Source of the DNA: Microvelia longipes
Lineage: Eukaryota > Arthropoda > Insecta > Hemiptera > Veliidae
Assembly: GCA_018340805.1 (NCBI GenBank)
Contig: JACMZG010001913.1
Coordinates: 36,493,882 to 36,557,881, forward strand
Length of the DNA stretch: 64,000 nt
Direction: 5' to 3'
Position numbers and translations under genes: made by a program. The notes beneath the pieces were generated by a model. The model made no database searches. It saw nothing but the letters and a program-made list of their open reading frames with translations, and had not been told where the DNA came from. This document shows, piece by piece, positions 23,713 to 36,439 of the stretch. Each line of letters begins with the position of its first letter. Position 1 is the stretch's first letter.

Positions 23713-23971
23713 ACTCTCTACGTTATCTTACTCTGTCTGAAAGCAACCAAATGAATTCAACTTTTGACAGTGAGTGTTACAAAACGTATTGACCAATCTT
23801 GTCATTTTGTAACCCCAGAAGATTATACAAGGCCTTCTGTTAAAGTTTAATCAATGTTGACTTTAAACATTTTAGTTAAAGTTTGAGGTACTGTTTTTCA
23901 CGCACCTTTCTTTATATTTGGCGAGCAAGCTCTAAGAAGTCAACTATATATAGCCATTGAGGATAAAATTG

Positions 23972-26900
23972 TTATAAAGTATCATTTGTTTTAACGGGCA
24001 TGGGTTGCTGATAGGCTCTGTAAGCCAGTGGTTGAGCTTCTTCACTTAGTTGTCTTGACCAGCCACCTCCGTGTTGTCCTTCAGTGGCGTAGATTACTTG
24101 TGGATGTTCAGCCGGTGGAGATGCTGCTACCAATCTCCTGCAATAAACATTTTTATCTCATAATTATGATTATAATTGACAATCAATAGTAAACTAAGGT
24201 CTTCAACCGTAACTATAAATAATTAAGAGTCTAAATAGCTGTTTTTAATAAAAAAATACACTTCATGGAGTATTTTCTTATTCACCGAACTATACCGTCT
24301 CAGTTTTATTTCAGAGACTTGACATTTTGTACAGACGTTCAGCAAATATTGTTGATGGGTTCGTTTAATGAAACTTTTTGAGATTCGAAACATATCGGAA
24401 TCGCAAAAAATTGCGTGAGGTCTTCCTCTAAAGTTCGCAATTACTTATTATTGCATTTGGTATTAAAAGGTTTAGTTTAGCTTTTTGAAAACAATTATGA
24501 CGTCATTAACCTACAATAATGACTCAGCAAAACCTCAATAATAACTTTTAATAACGTCAAAACCTACAATAATGACTTTTATGAATTCATAAAACGCGGA
24601 AAACTAATGCGATCGGAAAGAGATTTAGTACGCATGTAGCTATGTATAAGGCTAACATATGTACTGATAATAAGTTTCATCTTATTATCAGCAGTTCAAG
24701 TTTTATCATATGACTTGTGAACGTACTTTAAAAAATTGTAAAATATCGGATAATAAATCAATTGAGTTGAAATTCGGTACAAGTGTATACTTTTACGTAA
24801 TAAATTAGTATACCAAGTTGCGTGTCAATACAAAAAATATATCCATGATTTTTGTTGGATCATAAAGGTACCAAATCATATTGAGCGTGGTCAATGCCTG
24901 GATGGGTGACCGCTGGAAATGAAACTCATTTATTTACCATTGGAGTATAAATTTAACGACTTTTATATTCTGAGGACGAGCGAAACGAGTCTGAAGCAGG
25001 GTGGATGAGCATGGTGAATTCAATATGAGGAGGAGTTCCGAAGTACCCCATACCCGATTTGTTTAGTTTTTTGTAGTGTTCTGAATAAGCTGACATAAGT
25101 CTCATTATATTTAGCTTGCCGAAAACCAAAAGATATGACACCATAACGCCATTTCATTTTAATGACAAAATTTTGATGCTGGTTGGATTAACGACGTATT
25201 AAATTATAAACTATTTCGTAAGATCTTCCCAAAATATCGCCGCATGGAAATAAGTATTGTTCCGATTCCAGAAAATCTTTGAGAGTTATCACACGCTATG
25301 CTTGGCTATATACATGAAGATATTGAATCAAGAGGTCAAGAGGAACCGATTCCCTCCAACTCGATTCACCCTATTCCACTTCCATTGTATGATATCATAA
25401 ATGTCATTTCCTAATGAAATTTCACTAAAATTGAATTTTAAAACTAAAATTAAATGTTGCAAAATGTTTTAAATGTGCTAAAGCTTGTTAAATATGCTAG
25501 GATTGACAAATTTTACGAAATGTTGCATTCATAGCTGTTTCATGGGCTTTCCAATTTTTCTAAAGCAAATACAAGAAGGATAGAGGAGCGTAAAGATTGT
25601 TTTCTCACCTCAGTCCCACAATAGCTGATAATAATAATGCCATTTTTCCTATCATAAGAGCTTTTCCAGCTATCATTGCAATTTTACCCATGGCCATCTG
25701 TAGCATCATTGCTTTCATTGCCATAGCTGCCATCATCAGCATTCCCATTCCTTTGTTCTTCTTCTTCCTGCCTGAAATAAATTTTGTAATCATAATTATT
25801 AAATTAATTATTGAGTAATAGTTAACACAGCTCTACGCTGATGATGCTAATTAAAACTTATAATCATTTAAAATAATTAAAACATATCACGCCTTTGAAA
25901 TTAATCGTTTAATTTATCATTTGATCCCTGTTTTATCTGTTTTTGCGTCTAAAATAATTATAGCATACCAAACCTATTTCGTCTTCGTCTATTTAATATT
26001 AAACACCAGACAGAAATCTTAGATGCTATTACCAGAAATGTTTGGTTATATCTATGATGCATCACAGAGTGCTGCATTTATGAATTACCTTCTATTTTAT
26101 TTAATAGTTTAATATATTTATCTATAATTTATTTAATTACTTAAGATCCTAATTAAGTGATTATTTTTGAACAGTTTGTTAACAATGGAGTAACGGTATA
26201 AGATATCAGCAAATAAGGTTATACCAACCAAGCGATATATAACCAATAGCATAATATGAATCAGCCTTTTTAAAAATTTTAAGTACTTAAGTCATACAAT
26301 TTTTTACAAGGTTCTAGGGCTCCTATGGAAAGGATATTTTAAAAATGTGATGTTTATATATTTAATTTATAAATTTAAAATTTAAGTGTGTTTTTGTTTT
26401 CGTTTTGAAATAAATCATTTGGGGTAATCTATTTGTGGGTTGTTTTTCAAGAAAATGTTCATTTAATTTTTATTTTTCTTAATTCTGCGGTTTTTATTAA
26501 CAGTACTACATGAAACAAGTGTTATGATTAACGGCGCATCTTATAGAATTGAATCAACTTATTTGATGAAGTTAATTTAATTTACTAATTAATTATTATA
26601 ACTTCTTAAAATTGTACTGATGTATTTTTTACTAATAATATTAATAATGCAGATGCTAGATCGCTTCTAGAAATAATAGAATAGAGTTATAAAAGGTTGT
26701 CTACGCTCGCTGATTTGCTTATAATAATAATTTTACGGTTCTTGGGATGAATACATGACATTTTGCCCCTTATATATTTTTGTCGATGACAACTATTTTG
26801 GCGGGAATATTGGAATATGTGTTTTATGGGTACAAATTGGACATTTTAACACAAAATTGCACCATAAGAATTGCCAAGAGTAAAAATACCTTATTTTTGG

Positions 26901-28625
26901 CTTAAAACACTAATATTTTATAACCTTATAATTACCCTTTAGGCTCATATTACCACCAAAATAATGGTCTTAGAGAAAAATAAGAAACGGGCAAAATGTC
27001 TTGTATTTATCCCTAGAACCGAAAAGCGCAATAAAATTATACATTCCAATATACTTTTTACTATTTTTTGCAAAATTAGGTGTTGCATGGGACACCTGAA
27101 GTTGACTTCACTAGCTAAATTTAAACATAAGTTAATTTAACGAAAAATTAACATATACTTTTTATTACTTCAATGTCTAACAGTTTAAAATTTAACCCAC
27201 CAGTTATACGTTAGTACCACTACCAGAAGTTAAGTTATAATAATTATAACTTAATCATATAAGACAATTCAATTCTGTAAGATCTGTCATCGTGCATAAG
27301 ACTTGTTTCATCTAGTATACTATGTAAAATGTTCATCTCTTTAACATTTTTACTTTTAACAATTTACAATAATTGTAATACTGAATTAACCTCGGCCTAT
27401 CAAGTACTTTATGTTATTTTGCAAGTGATTAGTTTGTCTAGTGAGTTTGTTACATCACATATTTCCATTTTTACTATGCCAAAATGATATTTTATCTCTA
27501 TACAAAGGCTACAATTTTTATCAAAATGGCACAATGTTGGTATTCGTAATTTTTAATCCTATATATCTTTTTTATTGAAGAATAAAAACGCGGCTGAAAC
27601 ACGTTCGTAAAAAATATGAAAAAGCGATTTTTCTAAATAATGAAATTTATGAAGCACAAGTCCAAAATTTTAAGTCTCTGATTCAAATAGTGCCGAATCA
27701 GTTTAGGGATTTTGAAAGGCATAGACCCAGTCAGTACCTCTTAAACATTAACATTAGGTCCTCTGTACCCCAATGTACATTAAGAGCAATGGCCCCAAAA
27801 TTTTAAAATGTGTGAACTATTGTAAACGATATATTAATGAGTTGGACTCATGTAGAATAACTTTGTGCAGTTAGTAACCACTAGGCTTGCTGTCAGTAAA
27901 CCTATCCCTAAGATACGGGTTAATATTGATTTAGTTTTTTGTATTATAGAACAACACACAGCTAAAATCAGTTGACAGCGTGGGAAAATGGTGTTGAGGA
28001 ACGAATGAGGTTGGTTCATTCGTTTAATTGTGGGCGTGGTTTAACATCCAGGACTACTACATTGGCTCCCTGGTATTATTTTCCCGCGCTGTCAACTGAT
28101 TTTAGCCGTGTATTACACTATAGGTCGTATTACTTACTAATAAGTTAAAGATTTCCAAGATGTCAGTATCCACTGAAGTAGTATCTCAGTATCTACTGAC
28201 AGTCAGTATCTCTTAATTAATTAAAAAAAAAATATCCTACCTTCAACGATATCTTTTCCAGGAATACTCAATTTTAATGTTCTGGTGGATAAAAACTTAG
28301 CAATTCTTTCCATTAGCGCCTCATCCAACGCGTTTTCATCACTCATATCTGGGATAGGTTGAAAATCGTTGGATCTACCCATTGATTCGACTTCGTTAGG
28401 AGCTAATGTTAAATATTCGGTGATCGCGAACGACTTATCAGTAGCGATAGCTTTGTCTAATAAATTTAAAGCTTTAGATTTCAAACATGGCCCTAAACCA
28501 GATTTTGAAGATAAACACGGCTCGACCGTTGAATACATAGAACTCCACGAGTTATCATGGCCATACGTTAAACTGATAAAATTAATTAAACCGACAATTA
28601 TAACCGAACTATTTAGCTTAGACAT
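23972..28625 (-). CDS. Osiris-family protein A (DUF1676), 3 exons
   Basis: Exons 28625-28241, 25771-25609 and 24137-23972 join in phase to 237 residues. ATG 28625 is used because the only in-frame extension upstream begins with GTG. In order: signal peptide (about 1-22), a two-cysteine segment (C37, C47), a helical region, a KDIVEGRKKKNK basic stretch at the exon 1/2 junction, a methionine-rich hydrophobic segment (13 Met among about 54 residues of exon 2) ending AGKALMIGKMALLLSAIVGL, and a C-terminal GGGWSRQLSEEAQPLAYRAY resembling the family's AQxLAYxxY motif. Osiris proteins are insect-restricted secretory or membrane proteins of cuticle-forming epithelia. The individual Osiris number is not assignable by eye. 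Both introns carry repeats. Confidence 0.87.
24487..25063 (+). mobile_element. 5S-containing dispersed repeat, head-truncated
   Basis: It starts at the TGACGTCATTAACC block and carries the 5S-like segment at 24867-24925 (TTGAGCGTGGTCAATGCCTG, GATGGGTGACCGCTGGAAA), then GAGGACGAGCGAAACGAGTC, and ends GTACCCCATACCCGATTT. It lies in intron 2 of Osiris A, in the opposite orientation to the gene. Confidence 0.8.
26736..27021. mobile_element. TIR MITE in Osiris A intron 1
   Basis: Inverted termini of 33 bp (CGGTTCTTGGGATGAATACA at the left; complementary CTAGAACCG end at the right) with about 4 mismatches bound a 286-bp non-coding element. A single copy in this window. Confidence 0.8.
27945..28123. 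mobile_element. Fold-back MITE family B in Osiris A intron 1
   Basis: The clearest copy: ACAGCTAAAATCAGTTGACA at the left and GTCAACTGATTTTAGCCGTG at the right, with the inner GAGGAACGAATGAGGTTGGT arm. Only about 120 bases from the exon 1 donor. Confidence 0.85.
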
Positions 28626-28678
28626 GATTGACACTGAACACTTGGATAGAGTTTAGCAAAAAGCAAGTTTAGCTTATT

Positions 28679-28686
28679 CTTATATA
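28679..28686 (-). promoter_or_regulatory. Possible TATA box of Osiris A
   Basis: TATATAAG on the - strand, 54 bases upstream of the ATG at 28625. This would leave a 5' leader of about 25-30 bases. No strong initiator motif confirms the exact start. Confidence 0.5.
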
Positions 28687-28689
28687 GTA

Positions 28690-29330
28690 TCATCCCTACC
28701 TCTTTTATTACATTAAACACTTTTGATCTCAGGTCTAAAACGTATATAAGGTAACTAATAAATTTAATTAAATAATAAATTATTATAAATTTCGATAAAG
28801 ATTCAAGTGATAATTCATTAATTGTGTAATAATTCTGTGTCGATAGCTCAAAACCAATTAACATCAGCTTTATACCGTTTGTCGTTTATAGCTATTAGGT
28901 ACTAAGATCCTATTGTTTAGACACTTTTCCTTTAGTTTTTCACACCCCTAAGATTCACTTTTCATTGAATCTTATTTTCTTCTTGATATACTCGGACAAT
29001 ACGTGTTATACCGTACCAGAAAAAAACCTTTGAGGACTGAGTACTATGTTGTTCTCAAAGAAATTCCTAAGTGTAATATAACTTGATAGTTTGACAGTTC
29101 ATTCATAGTAATAAATAACTTATCAGGTACTAGCGATACTTGCTGTTAGATATAAATATTTCTGGATTAGTTCCGACGTGACGGCATCACCAATTAACCT
29201 GTTTTCTACTTAATAATTTAGACTATATTTTAAAATAGATATTTATATCTAAATTTAATAAGTTATTATTTTACTTTTTACTTGCTATTATTGCTCGTAA
29301 ATGAAATACAGGATTTAGTCACATAGCCGC
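28690..29330. other. Intergenic sequence upstream of Osiris A, no gene seen
   Basis: AT-rich; would contain upstream regulatory sequence of Osiris A, but I recognise no specific sites. Confidence 0.5.
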
Positions 29331-29334
29331 TACG

Positions 29335-29650
29335 CAGTGTATGGCCCTTGGGCCACTTCGCGGCTCGGGGCCTCTTTGTTGCCATATTGTTTTTTTTTTA
29401 TTTTTATATTATTATCTGTTGTTAAATACCTGTCATTTTGCAATGTACTAGGCGAATTTTCATCGCCTCACTTCACATGCTCGCTATGGCTCCTTCGAGG
29501 CCACACTATTTTTATTTCAGTATTTATTGTTACATGGCATTTTGCCATGTATCTAGAACATTTTTCTTCGTCTCTTGTGAGGTTCGCTATTACCCCTTTA
29601 AGTCGTAGGCAATATAGACTTATACATATTTTGGCTATGGGTGGTTGAGA
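29335..29650. repeat. GC-richer dispersed repeat of unknown type
   Basis: It contains GGCCCTTGGGCCACTTCGCG, CTAGGCGAATTTTCATCGCC, and twice a CATTTTGC(AATGTACTA or CATGTATCTAG) word. A related piece lies in inverse orientation near 35255-35310 (TGCCGCCTAATTTGCTAGAT). The open frame across it has no recognisable domain. Confidence 0.45.
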
Positions 29651-29846
29651 TTTAATCTAAATTATCCGTTTCAGCACATTAATGCTTGAGGATTTAGTAG
29701 AAAAAACAACTTATTTGTGAATTATATACATTTCTGACAAAACCAGCTCAACTAGATTAACCTTCTGCTTCTTTCATATGTGAATGCTTTCGGGGTTTAC
29801 CACAAAAAATTGTTTGTACACCCTTCCCTTTACAATAGAGATTTCA

Positions 29847-30154
29847 CATAAAGATATATACTAGAGAGGGCATAGCCTATTTCAATACATTGAGAGGCCT
29901 GAAACATCTTTTGAAGCTCTCAGATGCGCTGTGTAACCTCATTGAAACCTCCTTTAAGGGTTATAATAAATCAATTGATTTCGGCTTATCGTACATTGTT
30001 TGTGTTTTGATTTGTATTTTTAACGTTCAGCTATATAAGTTATTGTACTTTTGTACTCATTATTTGATTACATTATAAGCGAAGGTGGTCAGGTTACTTT
30101 GCCACTGTTTCAAAATATAACCTATAGGGCCTCTCTAGTAATAATATCTCTATG
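29847..30154 (-). mobile_element. hAT-type MITE (family A)
   Basis: 308 bp. It starts CATAAAGATATATACTAGAG and ends TCTAGTAATAATATCTCTATG-type termini. Flanks AGATTTCA and AGGTTTCA are an 8-bp duplication with one mismatch. Confidence 0.88.
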
Positions 30155-31099
30155 AGGTTTCATATAAACTGACGTTTGTCAATGGCAAACGGAATTAAAG
30201 CCACCTTTAATTAAGGGCACCTGTGAATAAAATAATTTGAGCAATGCTCTGTATTGCTGAAGAGCAAAATACTGTTAATACATAAGAGGTAAGCATTTAT
30301 TTTTGTCTCTTAGGTGCCGTCTAATGACACTTAAGATACTAAAATCTTTAGCTAAACATAAAGGAGATTTGATTAATTTGGGCTTAAGCTAAAGTTAAGC
30401 TAGAGCTTAAGTTAAGCTAAGCGTAACTTAAACTTTCACAGTATTATTGAATTCCTTGTTAGTACTCGTACTCATGACATTTAAGATTATATTATTTCTT
30501 AAGTAATTAACTCTTCCAAAATCAATATAATAACGTACAATACTTTTAATAAGTAAAAATACAATACTTTTTAACAACACAAACAAATTGAATTAAATTA
30601 ACTTTTTGCTATATCCTCTATAGGGTATTTCTGTCATATTCCTTTATAAGTGACCTTTATCACCAGTGAGGACTGCAAACTTCAGAAAATTAGTACAGCT
30701 GTCTATTCATTTACTAAGTTGAAGTTATCTTCTTGAACCTCAATGCAAACAATCAACTTTTCCTTGAAGGCGAAAGTCTATCCGTCAAACCTTTATGATA
30801 AAATCGTGACACTGACAATCATCCAAAATCTAATAGTTTTTTCCTTCAAGTACACCTGTATGATACCTGAAAAGAAAATTATCTAATAATTCGCCGTGAA
30901 CGTGAAATACACTCATATAATGCATTTCTCTACCGTTTTATGATGATGACGAGCAAATATTTTAAATTGAGTTGCATTAGATAGTAGTATTTTAGAACAA
31001 GAAAAAATAATTTACCAATTTAACTATTTCTTTTTCATCTCTTATAAAGAGAAATAAATTAATATAAAATTCCCATTAAATGTTAACAAACAAATTTAA
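30155..31099. other. Intergenic AT-rich sequence, no gene seen
   Basis: It contains a run of AGCTTAAG-like words near 30380-30430 and nothing with coding character. Confidence 0.5.
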
Positions 31100-31770
31100 A
31101 AACAATAGATGTCTGCATGTAGTGAGGGATTTTTTAAGTTTTGTTTACTTTAATATGTATGTGCTAATACAATTTAAAAAAAAATGTATTAAATTCTGTG
31201 CAATGATTGTTACTATAATTTAGTTAATGACCAAAAGGAACTATAGTATAGGTAAATCATAGTTATTTTAAAGATTTTGAAAAATATTCAGACGAGAGTT
31301 TATTGCCTTAAAGATAATTTAAAATACTATGATTATATTCAAAAACTTTAGTTTAAAGTTGATAAATTACCAATATAAATTAATATTTGAAGGCAAAAAC
31401 CCTTATTACTCGCCCAAATATAAAAATATAAGTAGCGCACAACAAAAAAAGTTGAATTAATTAGCCATACGTTTTTAGTTATTTTAACAAACAGAGTTTT
31501 TAAACAATCACCTAAACCTCTATTGGATGTGACAAAACATATTTCCCAAACAAATTATAAACATATTGTACTAAAATGTAAAAGGAAATACGATAAAATC
31601 ATAATTGTCCAATACCGTAAATAGTTTGTTCACATTGACAAGGGTAAAACAAGATGGCTGCTCCCATAGGAAATTTTGAGCCAACTCCCTGGTGGAGAAA
31701 AAGTGAACTACATACCTAGTCTTACAAAAATCGAATTTGTTTCCCTACTTGGGGAACAAATTCGTTTACT
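31100..31770. mobile_element. Second copy of the TIR element seen at 22830-23712
   Basis: Shared landmarks in the same order: ATGTGCTAAT..AATTTAAAA, TATTAAATTCTGT, CAGACGA.AGTTTATT, GAGCCAACTCCCTGGTGGA, GTTTCCCTACTT. The left terminus is not recognisable. Confidence 0.65.
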
Positions 31771-32006
31771 TTTAATATATAAGTAATATATATGTACTTA
31801 TATAATACATCACCACTGTGATATCTTTTTATGAAGTTATAACAATAATGATAAGCTTCCCTAAGGTTGTATACTTGTCATGTTGTATTTTACAGCGTTA
31901 CCAATAAAATTTATTCTTATCGAGTACAGGATCTCAGGTACCTTTTCCTCAATGGTTCGAATTCACTTTGCTCGTCCTCCGAATGCAGTCGGTTGCAGTT
32001 TTATCA

Positions 32007-32049
32007 GGAAGAATCAACTCAATGTTCAAAACATTGAGTTGATTCTTCC
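32007..32049. repeat. Perfect 20-bp stem hairpin
   Basis: GGAAGAATCAACTCAATGTT, the 3-base loop CAA, then the exact complement. No conserved flanking element; possibly the core of a lost MITE. Confidence 0.9.
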
Positions 32050-33130
32050 GATCGATTCTTAAGAAAACTGATAAGTGCTTTATATTCACTAATGACTTCA
32101 TTTCATAGGTTGATATTGTCGGGATATATTTAAAATTTTATTACAAATGCTCCTTTCAAATGAAACTAATTAGATGCTTATGCACGTAACACCCATTTTC
32201 GTGTTGAGCCACTTGAGAGTGCTCTAATGCTGGTAAATTTCTTGGTCTTAAATAAGTACATTTTAACGAACACCAGCGTCTTTCCACTCTCTCCACTAAA
32301 GACTTTCATTGAAGCAGAGTTGGCTTTCGATAATAATGACATCTACAGTACTTAGTTTATGTCTCTCTCTACAAGACTGTCTAAAGACTGTATAGCCTTA
32401 TTACAGTCATAGTACTAACTGAAAAGACCGTCTTCAAAGCAGACTGCCTAAAGACTGTAACCCAACATTTTTTTGAGTCTTTAGCCTGAGTTTAGTTTCA
32501 GGTTTCACTTGGTTTATAGAAGAATGTAATATGCTGTTTCAAAAAATCTCATAAGCGTAGTTTTTTTCTATGAAAATTCGCTAAAAAAATATTATTCAAA
32601 TAAAAAAATATTTAGTATTGTCTAACAGTATTTCTTTAGAGAAATAGAAAATCTTCGGCTCAATGTTTTAAAAAGGTAATAAAAATAAAAAAGTACTTTT
32701 ACTATTGAGTGGTATGAATAGCTTCTTATTTGTAAGAAGGAGTTTTGATAAGGGAAACTAAAGGTGTTGACGCACTGGGTCAGAGAGACACTTTCTTTAA
32801 TATTATTCCAATATGCGTGAGATACGAAATATTGACAAGATAATAGCGATATGACACTAAAAATATACTCAAACAACTCTATAGAAATCATTTTCAAATT
32901 TTCGCCGTTTTATACAAATTAGTTTTATGAAACTTCCAATCATCATTACCTTGATGATCTTAAAAACCTCATTGAAGAGGTTTAAAGCTATGGATAGTAG
33001 CGGTGGTGCTTAAGAAATTGTTTAGCAAGAAGGCTACTTAATGAAGCCCATTTTGCTGTAACTTCTTTTTTCCGGTGAAATTTCTCAAATAAAAACAAGA
33101 AAAACAAGAGGCCTTCGGCCTTTTGGCCGC
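32050..33130. other. Intergenic sequence, no gene seen
   Basis: Around 32365-32460 the word AAAGACTGTA recurs with AGACTGTCTAAAGACTG, a small local repeat. No exon is supported. Confidence 0.5.
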
Positions 33131-33147
33131 TTTGAAGCTTGCAGCGC

Positions 33148-33231
33148 CATATATATATAATATATATATATATTTTGACAACAACAATTATTGTTAAAAG
33201 TATTAGGGTTAGTATAGTTTCGTTATATATT

Positions 33232-33321
<90 letters not shown>
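33148..33321. repeat. (AT)n microsatellite
   Basis: Two TA blocks, the second about 120 bp long, broken by single AA or TAA interruptions. Confidence 0.95.
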
Positions 33322-33984
33322 AGATTGACACAAGTGCCAATCTTCAAAAATAGGTTTTTTTAAGTAAAAAAATTTTTTGTTCTGCTTAAATAAAAATCCT
33401 GTTATCTGTTTGTAATTTCAAGTTTCTATATTAAATATTATACTCGGTATCACGGCACAGCCACAAATATAATTAAATATAAATAATAATTATCTTTGTT
33501 AATATTAATAAACAATTAATATTAAATCACTTTCTACATTATACTTTTATTTTTAATTATTTATTGTTAATTAGTTATAATTTTAATTATAGTAATTTAA
33601 TATTATTATTGTAGGTCAAATAATACCTATACAAGTAAAAGTAAAATTGCTTCCTTACTTATTATTATAAAAAGATTTGTTTAAGTTATCTTAAACCTTC
33701 CTTTATCAGTTTATAATGAATCTCATCAGAGAGATGATCAATTATCGATTGATGATCGATTATCAGTCTCTGATCGATGTTTTAAGATAATGAAAGTGCT
33801 TAGATTGTTTTGGTTAAATTTTAGTCTGCCTAACTTGAGTAAAACACTTGATTAGGTACTTTAATTAGGTACTTTTATGTCTCAGTTTATTGATTTAACA
33901 TTTTTAGATGAAATTTTATGACATCGAATTCGCTACGCTCATGCTCACTACTTCGTATTTACTTCGCTCATACTTAAAATTTAA

Positions 33985-34650
33985 AACTTCGGGTACGGGA
34001 TACGTTAAAAATTTTACTCAACACATCGGATTTGCTACGCTCATCCTTTTACTTTAAACTTGCTTCACTCGTTCTCAGATTGTAAATGCATTCGTTTTAT
34101 TTCTAGCGGTCACCCATCCTGGCACTGACCTCGCTCAATGCTGCTTATCTTTTATTATGCAACAAAAATCATAGATATACTTGCCATATTGAATGAAACT
34201 TAGTACACTTAAGTATATTTGTAAGAGATATACTTGAACCAAACTTCAACTTAATTGAATTATTTTAAATATTATTTTATTTCATACAAGTGACTGATAA
34301 AAACTGAACAAAAGCTGATTATGAGTTGGCACATATCTTGGCACATATATATGACTGCGCATGTGTGCCAATATCGAACCGATCGTAACATTTTTCCGCG
34401 GTTTATGAATTTTTGAAAATTTTGCTGAGTCGTCATTGGGGGTCAATGACGTCATAGAAAATTATTTTTCGTATAGATTTATACACTAGAACCAAAGATT
34501 GATTTTCGTACCACACATACACACACAAACAGACAACTTTGTGAAAACACCTGAAACACTAGAAACCGCAATACAGGTGAAATTGCGGTTTTAGATTTTT
34601 TTTGCAAACACAATACTTTTCCTGTATAATCTTGGAATAATACTATACAT
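33985..34650 (-). mobile_element. 5S-containing dispersed repeat, near full length
   Basis: In - orientation: CGGGTACGGGATACG tail, GCTACGCTCATCC, the 5S-like segment at 34105-34150 (GCGGTCACCCATCCTGGCAC on the + strand), the TGACGTCAT block near 34446, a (CA)n run, and the AATACTTTTCCTGTATAA head. Confidence 0.85.
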
Positions 34651-35416
34651 ATAAGGAGCACAGGTCCGTAAACACAATGTAATTCCTCTGATAACACGAA
34701 AGCCGGTTGACTGTTGGTCTTAAGTATATAGGGGTACCACTCTAACAACAAAACATTATTTTAAATTTATGTCACAAATATTCATTTATGAACAAAGATC
34801 GTAAAGGACAAATATAATAACTTAAAACACCTGCGTATTTAAAAAACCGGTAATTCGCCTGAGTATTTAATAAAACCATTCTTAGATGGCAAAAGGATAG
34901 CGAAATACAGGAATCTTCATTTAGTAGACGAGGACTGCTTTTAATATAATTTTAATTAAAAACGTTTAACTACAATTTGAAATGCTTAAAATACTGTAAT
35001 GCACTGATATTTATATTAGTATTTTATGAATAATCAATCATTAATTAATAATATAACATAATAATCCAGTAACCGGAAGTATTGCCAATTTTTTTAAAGA
35101 AAATTGTGTATTGTTATGGTGGCAGCATTACTTAAGACCACCAGTGAATCGCCTATTGTGTTATCAGTAGTGCTCCTTCTATGTGTAGTATTATTCTAAG
35201 CTTATAATTGACAATATTAATAATTCTAAATTTATACTGCAACAAGTATTAACGGCTTGCTTTGCCGCCTAATTTGCTAGATACATGGCAAAAACAGTGT
35301 AGTTAAAAATAATTATAAAACAAAAATAATGAAAAACAACAAGTAATATACGAGGCACTTCTTCGGTCTCCCTGAGGCCACCCCTCAGGGTGATTAAAAA
35401 GTAAATTAAAAAGGGT
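34651..35416. other. Intergenic sequence, no gene seen
   Basis: AT-rich, with part of the GC-richer repeat (about 35255-35310) that also occurs at 29335-29650. Confidence 0.45.
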
Positions 35417-35501
35417 AAATTAAAAAGTAATAAAAACAGGGGCTCTCAATCCAGGGCCACCCCCTGGATTGAGACCCCCTGTTTTTATTACTTTTTAATT
35501 T
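35417..35501. repeat. 40-bp-stem hairpin
   Basis: The arms include AAAAAGTAATAAAAACAGGG and TCTCAATCCAGGG and their complements, with a single mismatch and a 5-base loop (CCACC). Confidence 0.9.
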
Positions 35502-36180
35502 ATGAGGTACTTTTTCTAGGACTGTATCATTCTAATAATGATCTTATTACATGGAAAACAAATCAAAATAAAACGACATAAAATACAAAAAAAAACAGTT
35601 GGATATTTTCTCCACATTTTTCAAAGTTTTCAGCTATGTACTTACAGCTGTTAAAAACAGAACTCTTTACGAGGAGTTGACAGATAGAGGTAACTGGACG
35701 TCAGAGAGATTGATATGACGAACAAGGAGAAGATGCATGAAAGTCAGGTTATTTTGTCTCTAGAGTAGTGAATCTTTTTGTCCGGTGACACATTACACCT
35801 CTAGAAAATATATTACTTTCATGGAACGTGACAATAGTTTTATCTCGAGTTGTTTTTCTTTTGGTTTAATGAGGATGATCTACAGCGCAGGATTTCTTCT
35901 AGTTAATCGGGATAATGAAAGGATTGTAGTGACAAACAATGTTACATCTAATTTTTTTTATCAAATGTCTGCGTTTTAGCACCTGTTAATTTTAAACATC
36001 GAAAAGAAGTTGGTATCTATACGTGTATGTTTAAATGGGAGTTCATGTTAATATATCATATTATAATATCATATCTTTTATTATTCTGTAAGTACAATTT
36101 TACTGGTGCAATGAGGTGAGTCAAACATAATGGCTAAAGTCAATTTTTACGTTATTAAAAATAAATAAGCAATTCTAAAT
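35502..36180. other. Intergenic sequence, no gene seen
   Basis: No repeat matched and no coding support; the short frame at 35785-35979 has no recognisable feature. Confidence 0.5.
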
Positions 36181-36184
36181 TTAA

Positions 36185-36371
36185 TCTATAGTTTAAGACA
36201 TGGATTAAATCAGTTGACTAAAATCAATGTGGGAAAAATAGTGTTAAGGAATCAATGAGATTGGTGCGATTTGAAATGGTAGGCATGGTTTACAACCAGA
36301 AATATCCTCATTGGCTCCCTGGTATTATTTATCTATCCTGTTAACTGATTTTAGCCGTGTGTTACACTATA
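36185..36371. mobile_element. Fold-back MITE family B
   Basis: ATTAAATCAGTTGAC near the left, AACTGATTTTAGCCGTGTGT at the right, with GTGTTAAGGAATCAATGAGA as the inner arm. Slightly more diverged than the 27945 copy. Confidence 0.8.
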
Positions 36372-36439
36372 AGCTATTCTAAATGTTATATATTAAATAT
36401 ATTAAATAAATAAGTTAATTAATTAAAATATTCGAATTT

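Noticed and set aside
28626..28634. Start of Osiris A three codons upstream
   Set aside because: The upstream codon is GTG, not ATG; the first ATG is at 28625 and begins a good signal peptide.
29337..29648. Frame with a hydrophobic N-terminus
   Set aside because: Low-complexity hydrophobic translation of a dispersed repeat; a related inverted piece occurs near 35255.
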